From NCBI GenBank assembly GCA_023131975.1, contig JAGLYV010000035.1, positions 1-48,957 on the forward strand: a stretch of DNA of 48,957 bases, read 5' to 3'. The translations under genes were made by a program, and so were the position numbers. Shown here one piece after another: positions 33,265 through 42,738 of this stretch (positions within the stretch are counted from its first letter, which is position 1; the number at the start of each line of letters is the position of its first letter). Source of the DNA: Candidatus Krumholzibacteriia bacterium. GTDB taxonomy: Bacteria > Krumholzibacteriota > Krumholzibacteriia > Krumholzibacteriales > Krumholzibacteriaceae. The notes under the pieces are model-generated. The model had not been told where the DNA came from. It was given only the letters and a program-made list of their open reading frames with translations, and made no database searches.

Positions 33265-35676
33265 TCATTTCAGTTTTACAACGGCGACCCCGTCGCCCCC
33301 AATAGCTGGTTCACCGGGATGTGCCTCCGCGACACGTGGATCCCTTCTCAACATATCGTAGATCGCCTTTTTCAATATACCTTTCCCAATACCGTGGATG
33401 ATCCTGACCGTAGTCAATCCCTGCAGTACCGCCTTGTCCAGATATGCATCCACTTCTTCCAGAGCTTCTATTCTCTCCATTCCCCGCACCATCAACTCAG
33501 GACTGACCGGGTCTGCATTCCCGATCATCCAGGTTATCCTCTCTTGCTTTTTCTTCCGGGAATCTCCACTCCATTCGGACAGATCGCTGTCTCTGGTCTC
33601 TACTCTCATCCCACCGGGCAGTTCTATCTTGATCCTGCCTCCCCCTTCAATCGATATTATCTTTCCGTGCTTTTTCAGACTGTTGATCATTACTGATGAT
33701 CCAGGCCTCAACAGCTCCGGATCGATCACTGACGGGATTTCTTTCTTTTTAAGGATCTTCTCATGCATCTCAGAGGTCTGCTTCAGTTCCGTCCTCGCCT
33801 TGCGGATGACTTCCCTGTCCGCCTGCCTTGTCCTTATCTCACGGACAAGGTGTTCCATTTCTCCCCTCGTCTTATTGATAAGATCGAGAGCGTCCCTCCT
33901 TGCGGATTCCTCCATTTCTTCCCGTTTTTTGTCGAATACCCCTACTTTTTCCTTATATTCTGAAATGAGGCCGGAAAGCTCCTTCTCCTGCGTGGCGAGT
34001 TCTTCACGCTCTCTATCAAGAAGGATACCCGTCTTCTCAAGATGACCGAGCAGTTCTTCCAGCCTGATCGTATCTTCGCCTGCTTTCTTTATGGCTGTCT
34101 CCACGATCCTTTCCTGCAATCCCAGCCTTCGCGCCATTTCTATACCCCAGCTTCTACCTGGAATACCCATCTGCAGCTGGTAAAGCGGCAACACACGTTC
34201 ACTATCGAATTTCAGCGTAGCATTTTCCGCGCCCTTTGTATCGTAAGCCCATCCCTTGAGTACGCTCATGTGTGTCGTCACGATACTCCTGCCACTGACC
34301 CTGATCAACTCCTCGAGCAGCGCGCATCCGATCGCCGCGCCTTCCTGGGGATCTGTTCCATCACCGATCTCATCTATAAGAACGAGAGAGTCGTGCCGGA
34401 CAAGATCCAGGATACTGGTCATCCTCTCGATCCTTGATGAATATGTGCTGAGAGAGCGTTCAATCGACTGATCGTCCCCGATATCGACAAATATGTCGCG
34501 ATGAAAGGGCAGGATCGACTCATCACCGCAGGGAACAGGAAGACCGAGCCTGTCCATCAACACGACCATTCCGATCGTCTTCAGAGCAACGGTCTTTCCT
34601 CCGGCATTCGGACCGGAAATGACAAGGACAGACAGTTCAGGTTTACATTCAATATCGAGCCCGACGATTTCTCCCTGGACCTTTGAAGCCCTCAACATTC
34701 TCTCGAGAAGAGGATGCCTGGCGTTCCTCAGATTCATTGTGCCATCCGTACTTCTCAAAGGCATAGTGCACCGATAGTCTCTGGAGAAAAGAGATTTCGC
34801 GCGGATCGTATCCAGCCTGACCAGAATATCCTGGTTGGAAGAAAGTTCTTCCCGTAATTCAAAGACCTCCAGTGTCAACCCGGCGAGTATCCTCTCGAGC
34901 TCCCTTCTTTCCTCTCTGAGGAGTGACTCGAGCCTGTTGTTCTTTTCTATGAACTCGTAGGGTTCGATAAATAGTGAGGCGCCACTTCCACTCGTATGAT
35001 GGATCAGCCCCTTGATAGCGGCCGAATCGCTTCTGGGTACCGATACGACATACCGGTCTCCCCTGACAGACACGAATTCGTTACCGTCACCGGTTCTACT
35101 TGAGCTGGCGAAATCGGCGAATTCCTTCCTCATCCTGTTGCGAAGACCCGAGGATCGTTTCCTGATCGACCGGAGTTCCGAGCTTGCGCTGTCCTCCACT
35201 TCGCCAGTCGTATCAATACACCGCAGAATATTTTTCACGACAGACCCGCTGTCGGTAAAACCGCCCAGATGACGAGAGACCGAAAGCAATCCATCCTCTT
35301 TAGAAGCCATGGATCTCTGGACTTCGAGAGCTTTCTTCTCAGCTTTTGCTACAAGGAGAAGCTCCTCTCCTGAGATGACAGATCCTGCCGCAGTCATTCT
35401 GGATAATACTTTCGAACTGTCCCTCCATCCCTGAAGGGGAATATCCTCTCCATTGTCGAACAGCGACATCACCTCACGAATTTCAGACTGACTTTCCTTC
35501 ATCTCCTCCGCGGAATCGCACATGGCGGAAGAGACTATTGCGGCACTGGCTCTCTCCGACAAAGCGTTACCGGCGATAACATCCAGAAGAGTACTCAAGT
35601 CGAGCTTTAAGGAAGCATTCTCAAACTCTTCGATCAGGGATGAGGATATGTCTGCCAAGTCGTCTGCTCCATTCAA
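33265..35676 (-). CDS. mutS2: MutS2 family ATPase with C-terminal Smr domain
   Basis: The 803-residue protein has the MutS2 core: clamp helices, the ATPase with GPNAGGKTVALKTIG (Walker A) around residue 340, LIDEIGDGTDPQEGAA (Walker B) and the STYSSRIERM and ATTHMS-like (IVTTHMSVLKGWA) segments. A long coiled coil follows, then an Smr domain with HGIGKGILKKAI. MutS2 blocks recombination and rescues collided ribosomes. The usual Smr LDLRG motif reads LMVRG here, losing the Asp. It sits between cvpA and dnaG. Confidence 0.94.
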   Translation of the reverse strand: MNGADDLADISSSLIEEFENASLKLDLSTLLDVIAGNALSERASAAIVSSAMCDSAEEMKESQSEIREVMSLFDNGEDIPLQGWRDSSKVLSRMTAAGSVISGEELLLVAKAEKKALEVQRSMASKEDGLLSVSRHLGGFTDSGSVVKNILRCIDTTGEVEDSASSELRSIRKRSSGLRNRMRKEFADFASSSRTGDGNEFVSVRGDRYVVSVPRSDSAAIKGLIHHTSGSGASLFIEPYEFIEKNNRLESLLREERRELERILAGLTLEVFELREELSSNQDILVRLDTIRAKSLFSRDYRCTMPLRSTDGTMNLRNARHPLLERMLRASKVQGEIVGLDIECKPELSVLVISGPNAGGKTVALKTIGMVVLMDRLGLPVPCGDESILPFHRDIFVDIGDDQSIERSLSTYSSRIERMTSILDLVRHDSLVLIDEIGDGTDPQEGAAIGCALLEELIRVSGRSIVTTHMSVLKGWAYDTKGAENATLKFDSERVLPLYQLQMGIPGRSWGIEMARRLGLQERIVETAIKKAGEDTIRLEELLGHLEKTGILLDREREELATQEKELSGLISEYKEKVGVFDKKREEMEESARRDALDLINKTRGEMEHLVREIRTRQADREVIRKARTELKQTSEMHEKILKKKEIPSVIDPELLRPGSSVMINSLKKHGKIISIEGGGRIKIELPGGMRVETRDSDLSEWSGDSRKKKQERITWMIGNADPVSPELMVRGMERIEALEEVDAYLDKAVLQGLTTVRIIHGIGKGILKKAIYDMLRRDPRVAEAHPGEPAIGGDGVAVVKLK

Positions 35677-35710
35677 CTATCTGTGAAATAAAGAACTCAA
35701 AGTTTTCCGG

Positions 35711-36322
35711 TCAGTCCCCGCCCACCACGCTGTCGAGACGTTCTTTCTCTTTTTCGAGCCTGTCTCCTATCTCATCTGCACTCTTCTTCATCTTGCTGAT
35801 CCCGGCCAGTTCATCTGCTCTCGTAATCTTGCTGAAATCAGTTCCCGTTCGCGAAAGAACCAGGTCGAACATGACCGGAAGCATCGGATAGACGATACCC
35901 AGAAACGGATCCTCGATGATGTCCATCCTGAACTGTCGGTCCAATGGAAGACTTATGATTATTACGAGTATCAGGCTCATCAGAAGCGCGCCCTTCAATG
36001 CACCGAACACACCACCCATCAGCCTGTCAAACCATCCGAGCACGGTCATCTTGAAGAGTTTCTGAAGCGCCAGTCCGATGAAGTGAAACAGGATGATTAT
36101 TGCCGTGAATATCCCCGCGGCGGCTATCACCATGGCTATTCTGTAGGAAAGATCGAATCTACCCTCAAGATAGGAAGCAAAATGATGTGCCATGTAAAAA
36201 GAGCCGATAAATGCTCCTATTACTCCCAGAACTTCAAGGACCTGCCGGATCAGGCCTCTCTTCAATCCGAAGAAAAAGAAAAGCGCCAGAACAACTATCA
36301 CGATTATCTTCAGTATGTCCAA
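35711..36322 (-). CDS. CvpA family membrane protein
   Basis: From the TTG at 36322 the protein has 203 residues: four hydrophobic segments in the first 150 residues, the FFGLKRGLIRQVLE motif typical of CvpA, and a charged C-terminal tail. GAGG lies 6 bases before this TTG; the frame is open to 36379, but that extension lies inside yqeY. CvpA homologues are linked to colicin V export and to bile or envelope stress, with unclear mechanism. It is next to mutS2, a common pairing. Confidence 0.85.
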   Translation of the reverse strand: MDILKIIVIVVLALFFFFGLKRGLIRQVLEVLGVIGAFIGSFYMAHHFASYLEGRFDLSYRIAMVIAAAGIFTAIIILFHFIGLALQKLFKMTVLGWFDRLMGGVFGALKGALLMSLILVIIISLPLDRQFRMDIIEDPFLGIVYPMLPVMFDLVLSRTGTDFSKITRADELAGISKMKKSADEIGDRLEKEKERLDSVVGGD

Positions 36323-36329
36323 AACGACC

Positions 36330-36788
36330 TCAATCCGATTTAAGTATCTCCTCAACAAACTTTTTAACCAAGCCGCCATCGACCTTACCCTTGAATTTCT
36401 TCATCATCATCCCCATTACACGTCCCATATCACGAGGGCCGGACGCGCCGGACTCCTCAATGATCACCGAAATCTCCTTGCGGATCTCGCCCTCGTCCAT
36501 CTGTTTCGGCAGATATACCTTTACGATCTCGAGTTCTGCCTCACTCTCCTTCACCAGTTCATCTCTTCCCGCTTTTTCAAATTCAACGAGGGATTCCCTG
36601 CACTTTCGGGCATAGCTGCCAAGTATCGCTATCTCCTGCTCTACAGTAAGCTCTTCGCGATCTTTAAGTTCAGCATTCTTCAATTCAGCTATTAACATTC
36701 GAAAAGTACTCGTTTTGGCTTTATCTCTTGCCTTCACGGCAGACTTAAGATCCTCCTGGATCCTTCTGACAAACACGTTCTTTTCCAT
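36330..36788 (-). CDS. yqeY: YqeY-like (GatB/YqeY domain) protein
   Basis: The 152-residue protein has RRIQEDLKSAVKARD at the N-terminus, then TSTFRMLIAELKNAEL, the YLPKQMDEGEI segment and the C-terminal DMGRVMGMMMKKFKGKVDGG. This is the YqeY fold related to the tail of GatB, which binds tRNA; the function is uncertain. AGGAGA precedes the ATG at 36788. In many genomes yqeY follows rpsU, which is absent here. It starts the unit yqeY-cvpA-mutS2-dnaG-rpoD. Confidence 0.93.
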   Translation of the reverse strand: MEKNVFVRRIQEDLKSAVKARDKAKTSTFRMLIAELKNAELKDREELTVEQEIAILGSYARKCRESLVEFEKAGRDELVKESEAELEIVKVYLPKQMDEGEIRKEISVIIEESGASGPRDMGRVMGMMMKKFKGKVDGGLVKKFVEEILKSD

Positions 36789-36828
36789 AACGTCTCCTGT
36801 CACCATGACAATAATGATTCAATCGATG

Positions 36829-36858
36829 AGTATAGACATTTTGCACGAAATAAGTCAA
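36829..36858 (-). promoter_or_regulatory. Promoter for yqeY-cvpA-mutS2-dnaG-rpoD
   Basis: TTGACT (36853-36858) and TATACT (36829-36834) are 18 bases apart on the minus strand, directly after the rsmE stop. This supports a separate transcription start for the replication and sigma-factor block, besides readthrough from the heat-shock genes. Confidence 0.65.
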
Positions 36859-36866
36859 TCACAGGC

Positions 36867-37586
36867 TTATCTTGAAATCAGGGTATAACCCAGGCAGATT
36901 GCGGCTGTCTCGGATCGAAGCCTTGTACTTCCCAACCGGACGGGGTCGGCGCCGTTAGCAATAAGGAGCTCCGATTCTTTTACCGTAAGGCCTCCCTCTG
37001 GACCGATTATTCCAAGGCTGGGCTCCCGCGATAAGGAGCCGACCGGGATATCATGGGAACTCTTTCCCATATCCGCGAGGAAAATAGATGAATAACCGGG
37101 AAATATGGAAATCAGTTCCTCCAGGCTGAGGAGACCTGAGACTTCAGGAAACCATGGCTGCCCGGACTGTTTAGAGGCTGATTCTACTTTGCGGATGAGA
37201 CGTTCTCTCTTGTTCCTGAATGTCTCTTCATCTCCCCTCTGTATCGATCGTTCCGCGACAAAGGGAATGATCTTCCTGATTCCCAGTTCTGTGCACTTCT
37301 CGACAGCCATCTCCATTCGAGAGGGCTTGAACAGGGCCAAAGCCAGATCCACGGCAGATTCTCGTTCCACTGACTCCTCACCGATGATGTCCATCCGGAC
37401 AATATGTTCGTCCATTTCTCTGATTATCGCAGAATATATGAGGCCACATCCGTCCAGGAGTGACACTTCCTGTCCGATCTTTGCCCTTACTACACGACGG
37501 AGATGATGAGCTTCAGCCCCCTCGATCGTGACTTTTCTGTCCGTGACTGATTCGGGATCTATGATGAAGAACCTCGACGAGGACAT
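36867..37586 (-). CDS. rsmE: 16S rRNA m3U1498 methyltransferase RsmE
   Basis: The 239-residue SPOUT methyltransferase has EAHHLRRVVRAKIG in the N-terminal PUA-like domain, KCTELGIRKIIPF, and the knot motifs IGPEGGLTVKE and RLGSTRLRSETAA. It methylates U1498 of 16S rRNA. The ATG at 37586 has GGAG 5 bases upstream; the open frame to 37670 would overlap dnaJ. Following dnaJ is a common position for this gene. Confidence 0.95.
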   Translation of the reverse strand: MSSSRFFIIDPESVTDRKVTIEGAEAHHLRRVVRAKIGQEVSLLDGCGLIYSAIIREMDEHIVRMDIIGEESVERESAVDLALALFKPSRMEMAVEKCTELGIRKIIPFVAERSIQRGDEETFRNKRERLIRKVESASKQSGQPWFPEVSGLLSLEELISIFPGYSSIFLADMGKSSHDIPVGSLSREPSLGIIGPEGGLTVKESELLIANGADPVRLGSTRLRSETAAICLGYTLISR

Positions 37587-37666
37587 CTTTACTCCATCGG
37601 GTGACTTGTAGCCCCCACCGGAAAAAACCGAATTCCATCGGGTCGGTATCCTGTCAGGACTTCCTG

Positions 37667-38824
37667 TCAATTCGAATAGATATGTTTTCCGTAGCCTGGA
37701 ATACTATCGCCCGTATTTTCCTGCAATTTCTTGAACAGTTCGGCATCATCACGGGTAACATCCTGAGGTGTCCAGGCAATCAGCCTGACAAGTTGGTCCC
37801 CTCTGCCATGTGAATGAAGCCGGGGTATTCCCTTCCCCTTCAGGCGAAACACCTTGTGCGAATGAGTTCCCGGGGGAATCTTCAGTGCCGCTTTGCCGTC
37901 GAGAGTGGGAATCTCCACCTTGTCTCCGAGAGCGAGCTGGGAAAAAGTGACTGGCAGATCAAGCAGAATGTCAAACCCGTGCCTCTCGAATATATCATCT
38001 TCGATTTCTTCTATGACAATGATCAGATCTCCTGCAGGGCCTCCCTTGGGCCCCGCGTCTCCCTGACCTGAAAGGGTGATATAGTTACCGGTAGAGACAC
38101 CGGCAGGAATCTTCACTTCTACACTTTTGCTCCCTGAGACCCTTCCATCTCCGTTGCATTTTGGGCATGGCGATGAAATGATCTCCCCTTCACCTCCACA
38201 TGACGGACATGTAGAAACATTCACAAACTGCCCGAACAGGGATCTGGAGACCTGCCTTATCTCCCCACTGCCACCACAGGAAGGGCAGGTACTCTTTGTT
38301 GATCCTTTTTTCGCGCCGCTGCCACCGCATGTCCCGCAGGGTACCATACGGTTGACCTTGATCTTCTTGGCTGTCTCTTTTGCTATTTCCTGGAGAGTGA
38401 GTTTGAGTTTTATCTGAAGATTGTTACCTCTGACATAGGTCCTGCCACCACTTCTCCTGCGTCTTCCACCACCACCCCCGAAAAGATCTTCGAATCCACC
38501 GAAGCCTCCCCCACCAAAATCACGCATGAACGCCCGCAGGGCATCGCTGAGATCGTAACCACCAAACCCGCCAAACGGCGAGCCGCCCTGTCCGGCACCC
38601 CCGAGCCCCGCATGCCCGAACTGATCATACCTCGACCTTTTGTCCTCGTCACGCAAGACCTCGTACGCCTCGGTCGCCTCCTTGAACTTCTCCTCAGCGT
38701 CCTTATTGCCCGGATTCTTGTCTGGATGGTATTTAAGCGCAAGCTTACGATAAGCTTTCTTAATATCGTCTGATGAAGTGCTCCGGTCTATGCCGAGCAC
38801 TTCGTAATAATCCCTTTTTTCCAT
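37667..38824 (-). CDS. dnaJ: Chaperone DnaJ
   Basis: The 385-residue protein has a full J domain with HPD at residues 33-35, a Gly/Phe-rich linker (about 75-125), four CxxCxGxG zinc repeats ([32 protein letters not shown]) and a C-terminal substrate-binding domain. It delivers substrates to DnaK and stimulates its ATPase. It lies 51 bases after dnaK, in the HrcA-controlled unit. Confidence 0.97.
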   Translation of the reverse strand: MEKRDYYEVLGIDRSTSSDDIKKAYRKLALKYHPDKNPGNKDAEEKFKEATEAYEVLRDEDKRSRYDQFGHAGLGGAGQGGSPFGGFGGYDLSDALRAFMRDFGGGGFGGFEDLFGGGGGRRRRSGGRTYVRGNNLQIKLKLTLQEIAKETAKKIKVNRMVPCGTCGGSGAKKGSTKSTCPSCGGSGEIRQVSRSLFGQFVNVSTCPSCGGEGEIISSPCPKCNGDGRVSGSKSVEVKIPAGVSTGNYITLSGQGDAGPKGGPAGDLIIVIEEIEDDIFERHGFDILLDLPVTFSQLALGDKVEIPTLDGKAALKIPPGTHSHKVFRLKGKGIPRLHSHGRGDQLVRLIAWTPQDVTRDDAELFKKLQENTGDSIPGYGKHIYSN

Positions 38825-38875
38825 GCCCCCGTTACTGCCCTTTGATCCGAAATGATTTTCTATTTAAATATCAGG

Positions 38876-40708
38876 TCATTCCTCTACATACCCATTACTG
38901 ACCGTCGCCGAATGATACATCAACTCGGCTATTTTGTATACCGCTGCCGACAGACTTTGTGAAGATTTTTTGATATCATCAGAATTAGGAGAATTTTCGG
39001 CAAGAAGATCCTTCAATTCCTGCAGGCATGTCAGTATCCTCTCCTCATCGCTTCCCGTAATCTTGTCTCCGTGTTCTTTTATCGTCTGCTCTGTAGAATA
39101 AATCAGGATCTCTGCCTCGTTGCGGGTCCGAATCATATCCTTCTTTTCGGAGTCTTCCAGTGCGTGTTCTTCCGCGGCTTTGACCATATCGTCAATATCA
39201 TCCTGCGAAAGCCCGCTCGACACCTTGACTTCTATCTTTTGTTCCTTACCTGTACCCATGTCTTTCGCTGAAACATGTACGATTCCATTAGAATCGATGT
39301 CGAATCCCACCTCGATCTGTGCCACCCCTCTCGGAGCCGGCGGAATACCGACAAGATCGAACCTGGCCAGAGTCCTGTTATCACGAGCCATTTCCCGCTC
39401 TCCCTGAAGTACATGGATACTGACTGCGGGCTGATTGTCCGAAGCAGTAGAAAATATCTGGCTCTGGCAGCATGGGATCGTCGTATTTCTCCCGATCAAC
39501 GGAGTCATCAACCCTCCGAGAGTCTCGATACCCAGACTGAGAGGAGTGACATCCAGAAGAACGATCTCCTCGACATCACCCGAAAGTACGCCACCCTGGA
39601 TAGCCGCGCCCATGGCTACGACTTCGTCTGGATTGACTCCCTTGTACGGTTCTTTTCTGAAGAAATCCTTAACGACTTTCTTTACCGCGGGCATTCGGGT
39701 GGATCCTCCGACAAGTATCACTTCATCGATATCACTTATTGTAAGGGACGCATCCTCAAGAGCTTTCTGGCAGGGTCCAAGCGTCCTTTGAATATATGGG
39801 TGGATCAGCTTTTCCATCTCGGCCCTCGTCAGGACAAGATCCAGATGCCTCGGCCCGTCGTCATCTGCTACGATGAACGGAAGATTAATACTCGTTTCAT
39901 GGACTGTACTCAATTCACACTTTGCCTTTTCCGCGGCTTCTCTGATGCGCTGGATGGCCATTTTGTCTTCGGAAAGATCGATATTTTCTGATTTTTTGAA
40001 TTTCTCTATGATCCAATCCATGACTACACGGTCAAGATCATCACCGCCAAGCTTTGTGTCTCCGCTGGTGGATTTGACCTGGTAGACTCCCTCGCTCAAT
40101 TCGAGGATCGAGACATCGAATGTTCCTCCACCGAGATCGTAAACCACTATCGTGCCCGTTTTTTCTCTGTCGAGACCGTAAGCAAGAGAAGCGGCAGTAG
40201 GCTCGTTGACGATTCTCAGGACTTCCAGCCCGGCAATCTTGCCCGCGTCTTTCGTAGCCTGCCTCTGCGCATCATTGAAATATGCGGGCACAGTGATCAC
40301 TGCCTGTGTAATTTCCTCCCCAAGGTATTCTTCGGAGTACTTTTTTATCGAGCGGAGTATCATCGCCGAGATCTCCTGGGTGCGACAACTCTTATCTTTC
40401 ATCACGACCAGTATCTCGTCCTTCTTTCCTTCTTTTACTTCATAGGTCACTTTCCCCGCTTCTTCGGTCATTTCTGAAAAACGCGCCCCAATAAATCTCT
40501 TTATGCTATATATCGTGTTTTCGGGATTAGTTATTGCCTGCCTTTTAGCCAGTTCCCCGACAAGTCTCTCGTTGTTTCTAGCCAGAGCTACTATGGACGG
40601 GGTCGTCCTGCCCCCCTCAGCGTTGGGAATTATAACAGGTTCGTTGCCCTCTATTACTGCGACACACGAATTTGTAGTACCAAGGTCGATTCCGATTACT
40701 TTTGCCAT
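38876..40708 (-). CDS. dnaK: Chaperone DnaK (Hsp70)
   Basis: The 610-residue protein opens with [19 protein letters not shown] and has [28 protein letters not shown], the [13 protein letters not shown] linker and a beta-sandwich substrate domain with [15 protein letters not shown]. The C-terminal disordered tail is short and ends YVEE, slightly under the E. coli length of 638. It refolds proteins with DnaJ and GrpE. It is 43 bases after grpE. Confidence 0.98.
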   Translation of the reverse strand: MAKVIGIDLGTTNSCVAVIEGNEPVIIPNAEGGRTTPSIVALARNNERLVGELAKRQAITNPENTIYSIKRFIGARFSEMTEEAGKVTYEVKEGKKDEILVVMKDKSCRTQEISAMILRSIKKYSEEYLGEEITQAVITVPAYFNDAQRQATKDAGKIAGLEVLRIVNEPTAASLAYGLDREKTGTIVVYDLGGGTFDVSILELSEGVYQVKSTSGDTKLGGDDLDRVVMDWIIEKFKKSENIDLSEDKMAIQRIREAAEKAKCELSTVHETSINLPFIVADDDGPRHLDLVLTRAEMEKLIHPYIQRTLGPCQKALEDASLTISDIDEVILVGGSTRMPAVKKVVKDFFRKEPYKGVNPDEVVAMGAAIQGGVLSGDVEEIVLLDVTPLSLGIETLGGLMTPLIGRNTTIPCCQSQIFSTASDNQPAVSIHVLQGEREMARDNRTLARFDLVGIPPAPRGVAQIEVGFDIDSNGIVHVSAKDMGTGKEQKIEVKVSSGLSQDDIDDMVKAAEEHALEDSEKKDMIRTRNEAEILIYSTEQTIKEHGDKITGSDEERILTCLQELKDLLAENSPNSDDIKKSSQSLSAAVYKIAELMYHSATVSNGYVEE

Positions 40709-40751
40709 GGCTGTATCCCTCTATTCAAGGTTTGCTGAAACTTCCGGGGGC

Positions 40752-41468
40752 CTATTCAGGCCCATTTTTTTCTTTCACTACAATGACCCGTGCCGGACGC
40801 AATAACTGATCATTCAGCAGATATCCCTTCTGCACGATGTAAAGAACTTTTCCAGGTTCGATCTCATCACTTTCAGATTCACCCATCGCCTCATGGAACT
40901 GAGGATCGAACTCCTTGTGTTCCGCATCGATCGCTGTCAATCCGGATTTCAACAATATATCCAGCAACTGGTTATGTATCATCCGGATACCGCCGAAGAA
41001 ACGATCCTCTGTATCTTCAGCGGACTCAAATGCCCTGTCAAAATCATCCAGGACACCCAGAATATCAGTTAAAAGGTCCGCATTCGCCCTTTTCTGGTGC
41101 AATTCCCATTCCCGTCTTGTCCTCTTCTTGTAATTTTCGAACTCGGCAGCCATGCGAAGCATCTTATCTTCTTTTATTTTAATATCTTGCTCGACTTTTT
41201 CCATCTGTTTTTCCATTGCCTGCAGAATATCGTTCTTTCTGCTGAGCAATTCAGCGAGATTTTTCGTCCCATGTTTTTTTAACCGTTTTTTCGGCTTCGT
41301 CTTCTTTTCCTTAGCGACTTCTTCTTTTTCAATATTTTCAACAGATTCTTCCTTCATGTCACCTGTCTCATTCTCCGACTCTACCCCGCAATCGGTATAT
41401 CTGTTACCCATAGCTATCTTTTCACCTTCCGGGCCTTTACTTTTTCGGGGGTTTTCTGACAAATCCAT
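40752..41468 (-). CDS. grpE: Nucleotide exchange factor GrpE
   Basis: The 238-residue protein has a long acidic and basic N-terminal region (about 90 residues), a coiled coil with AAEFENYKKRTRREWE (about 117-135), and a C-terminal beta domain ending with GYLLNDQLLRPARVIVVK. It releases ADP from DnaK. GGAGG precedes the ATG. The extra N-terminal charged region is longer than in E. coli (197 residues in total). Confidence 0.95.
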   Translation of the reverse strand: MDLSENPRKSKGPEGEKIAMGNRYTDCGVESENETGDMKEESVENIEKEEVAKEKKTKPKKRLKKHGTKNLAELLSRKNDILQAMEKQMEKVEQDIKIKEDKMLRMAAEFENYKKRTRREWELHQKRANADLLTDILGVLDDFDRAFESAEDTEDRFFGGIRMIHNQLLDILLKSGLTAIDAEHKEFDPQFHEAMGESESDEIEPGKVLYIVQKGYLLNDQLLRPARVIVVKEKNGPE

Positions 41469-41506
41469 TTCCTCCTGTCAGATCTGAATCCAGGTATCCT
41501 CTAATC

Positions 41507-42529
41507 TCACCGTACCTGCATTTCATTGCCCATCATCTCCAGCAGAGAGATGACCAGGTCATAACTCATCCTGGTGGGGCCAAGGACCCCAAACACGCCA
41601 TCATAGCCATAGCTGCTGAATCTTCTCGTAATCACGCTAAAATCCTCGAGCTCATCCAGAAGATTTTCTTTCCCGATAGTTATCATCATATCCTCTTTCA
41701 TCCGCCTCTTCATCATACTGAGCATCAGGCTTCTTTCACCCATCAGGCGTACAAGATTCTTGAGGATCTTCGGATCATTCAATTCGGGGATCTTCCCCGG
41801 GTCAGCAAGGCCGTGAAAATGATACTCCAGACTATATGGCGTTTCGAAGAGATGTTCCACATTGGCAGCGAGTGTCTGAGCTATCTCCCTTTCGATCCCG
41901 CCATACTCCCTCATGAAGGATTCCAGACGGTGGTGAGCTTCCTCGATCGGAAATCCCGCTATCCGCTCATTTATGATCTGAACAGCTCTGTCGACGATAT
42001 AGGCCTTGTATCGCTTGGGGAATTCTATGAATACCTTTCTCTCCGAACCGGTCGACATCTTAAGGACGACCAGCGCGCTGACACCTTCCAGCCTCCTGAT
42101 AGAGAGCTGGCCGATCTCGCCGTACGAATGAAGAACACCCATAATCAACCCCATACAGTTCGTTACTTCACCGAGGACCCTGGAGGTCCTGTACATTACA
42201 TCTCCCACATCTTCCATATCCTGGCCGATATTTTTCCTGACTTCTTCCGCGATCTTCCTGCCCAGCGGTCTGATCCGTTTCATCTCATCGACATAATGCC
42301 TGTATCCGCGGTCACTGGGAATCCTGCCTGCGGATACATGAGGTTTGTACAAATATCCTTTTTCCTCGAGACTATGCAGGATCTTGCGAATATTCGCGGT
42401 GCTGCATCCGATCCTGTACCTGGATTTGAGGTTCCTCGAACTGACGGGAGACCCCGTACGGATGTAGAGATCTATCACGTTTTCAAGGATAGCTGATTCT
42501 ATTTCACTCAGTTCCCTGTGCGGGTTCAT
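41507..42529 (-). CDS. hrcA: Heat-inducible transcription repressor HrcA
   Basis: The 340-residue protein has an N-terminal winged helix (LENVIDLYIRTGSPVSSRNLK, then TANIRKILHSLEEKGYL and SAGRIPSDRGYRHYVDEM) and the HrcA GAF-like core with a C-terminal GVLGPTRMSYD. HrcA binds CIRCE operators, with GroEL helping to keep it folded, and represses class I heat-shock genes. I prefer the ATG at 42529: it lies one base after a CIRCE element. The ATG at 42544 falls inside that element's spacer and lacks a good ribosome-binding site. Confidence 0.95.
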   Translation of the reverse strand: MNPHRELSEIESAILENVIDLYIRTGSPVSSRNLKSRYRIGCSTANIRKILHSLEEKGYLYKPHVSAGRIPSDRGYRHYVDEMKRIRPLGRKIAEEVRKNIGQDMEDVGDVMYRTSRVLGEVTNCMGLIMGVLHSYGEIGQLSIRRLEGVSALVVLKMSTGSERKVFIEFPKRYKAYIVDRAVQIINERIAGFPIEEAHHRLESFMREYGGIEREIAQTLAANVEHLFETPYSLEYHFHGLADPGKIPELNDPKILKNLVRLMGERSLMLSMMKRRMKEDMMITIGKENLLDELEDFSVITRRFSSYGYDGVFGVLGPTRMSYDLVISLLEMMGNEMQVR

Positions 42530-42530
42530 T

Positions 42531-42557
42531 CTGGCACTCTCCATGCTCGGCTGCTAA
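42531..42557 (-). promoter_or_regulatory. CIRCE operator (HrcA-binding site)
   Basis: Read on the plus strand, CTGGCACTC and GGCTGCTAA flank exactly 9 bases. Against the consensus TTAGCACTC-N9-GAGTGCTAA each half matches at 7 of 9 positions (14 of 18 overall). It overlaps the hrcA ribosome-binding site and starts about 5 bases after the predicted transcription start, the usual place for autoregulation of hrcA-grpE-dnaK-dnaJ. Confidence 0.85.
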
Positions 42558-42569
42558 AAGACCTGGATA

Positions 42570-42598
42570 AATCTAGATATTACAGGTCCCGTTGTCAA
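42570..42598 (-). promoter_or_regulatory. Sigma-70 promoter for the hrcA heat-shock operon
   Basis: A perfect TTGACA (42593-42598) is followed after 17 bases by TAGATT (42570-42575) on the minus strand. Transcription would start near 42562, immediately before the CIRCE element. The stretch 42599-42738 shows nothing further that I can support. Confidence 0.75.
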
Positions 42599-42738
42599 GA
42601 GAAGTCACCTGCCATACTTATCACTGACTTTCTTCCATATTGTACTACTACCTGTTGATACTTAAGCAAATAGGATGCCCGCGAAAAACGGGGTGCGTCA
42701 AGAGGGTATAGAAACAGGTCGACATGCTCTGTGCTGCC

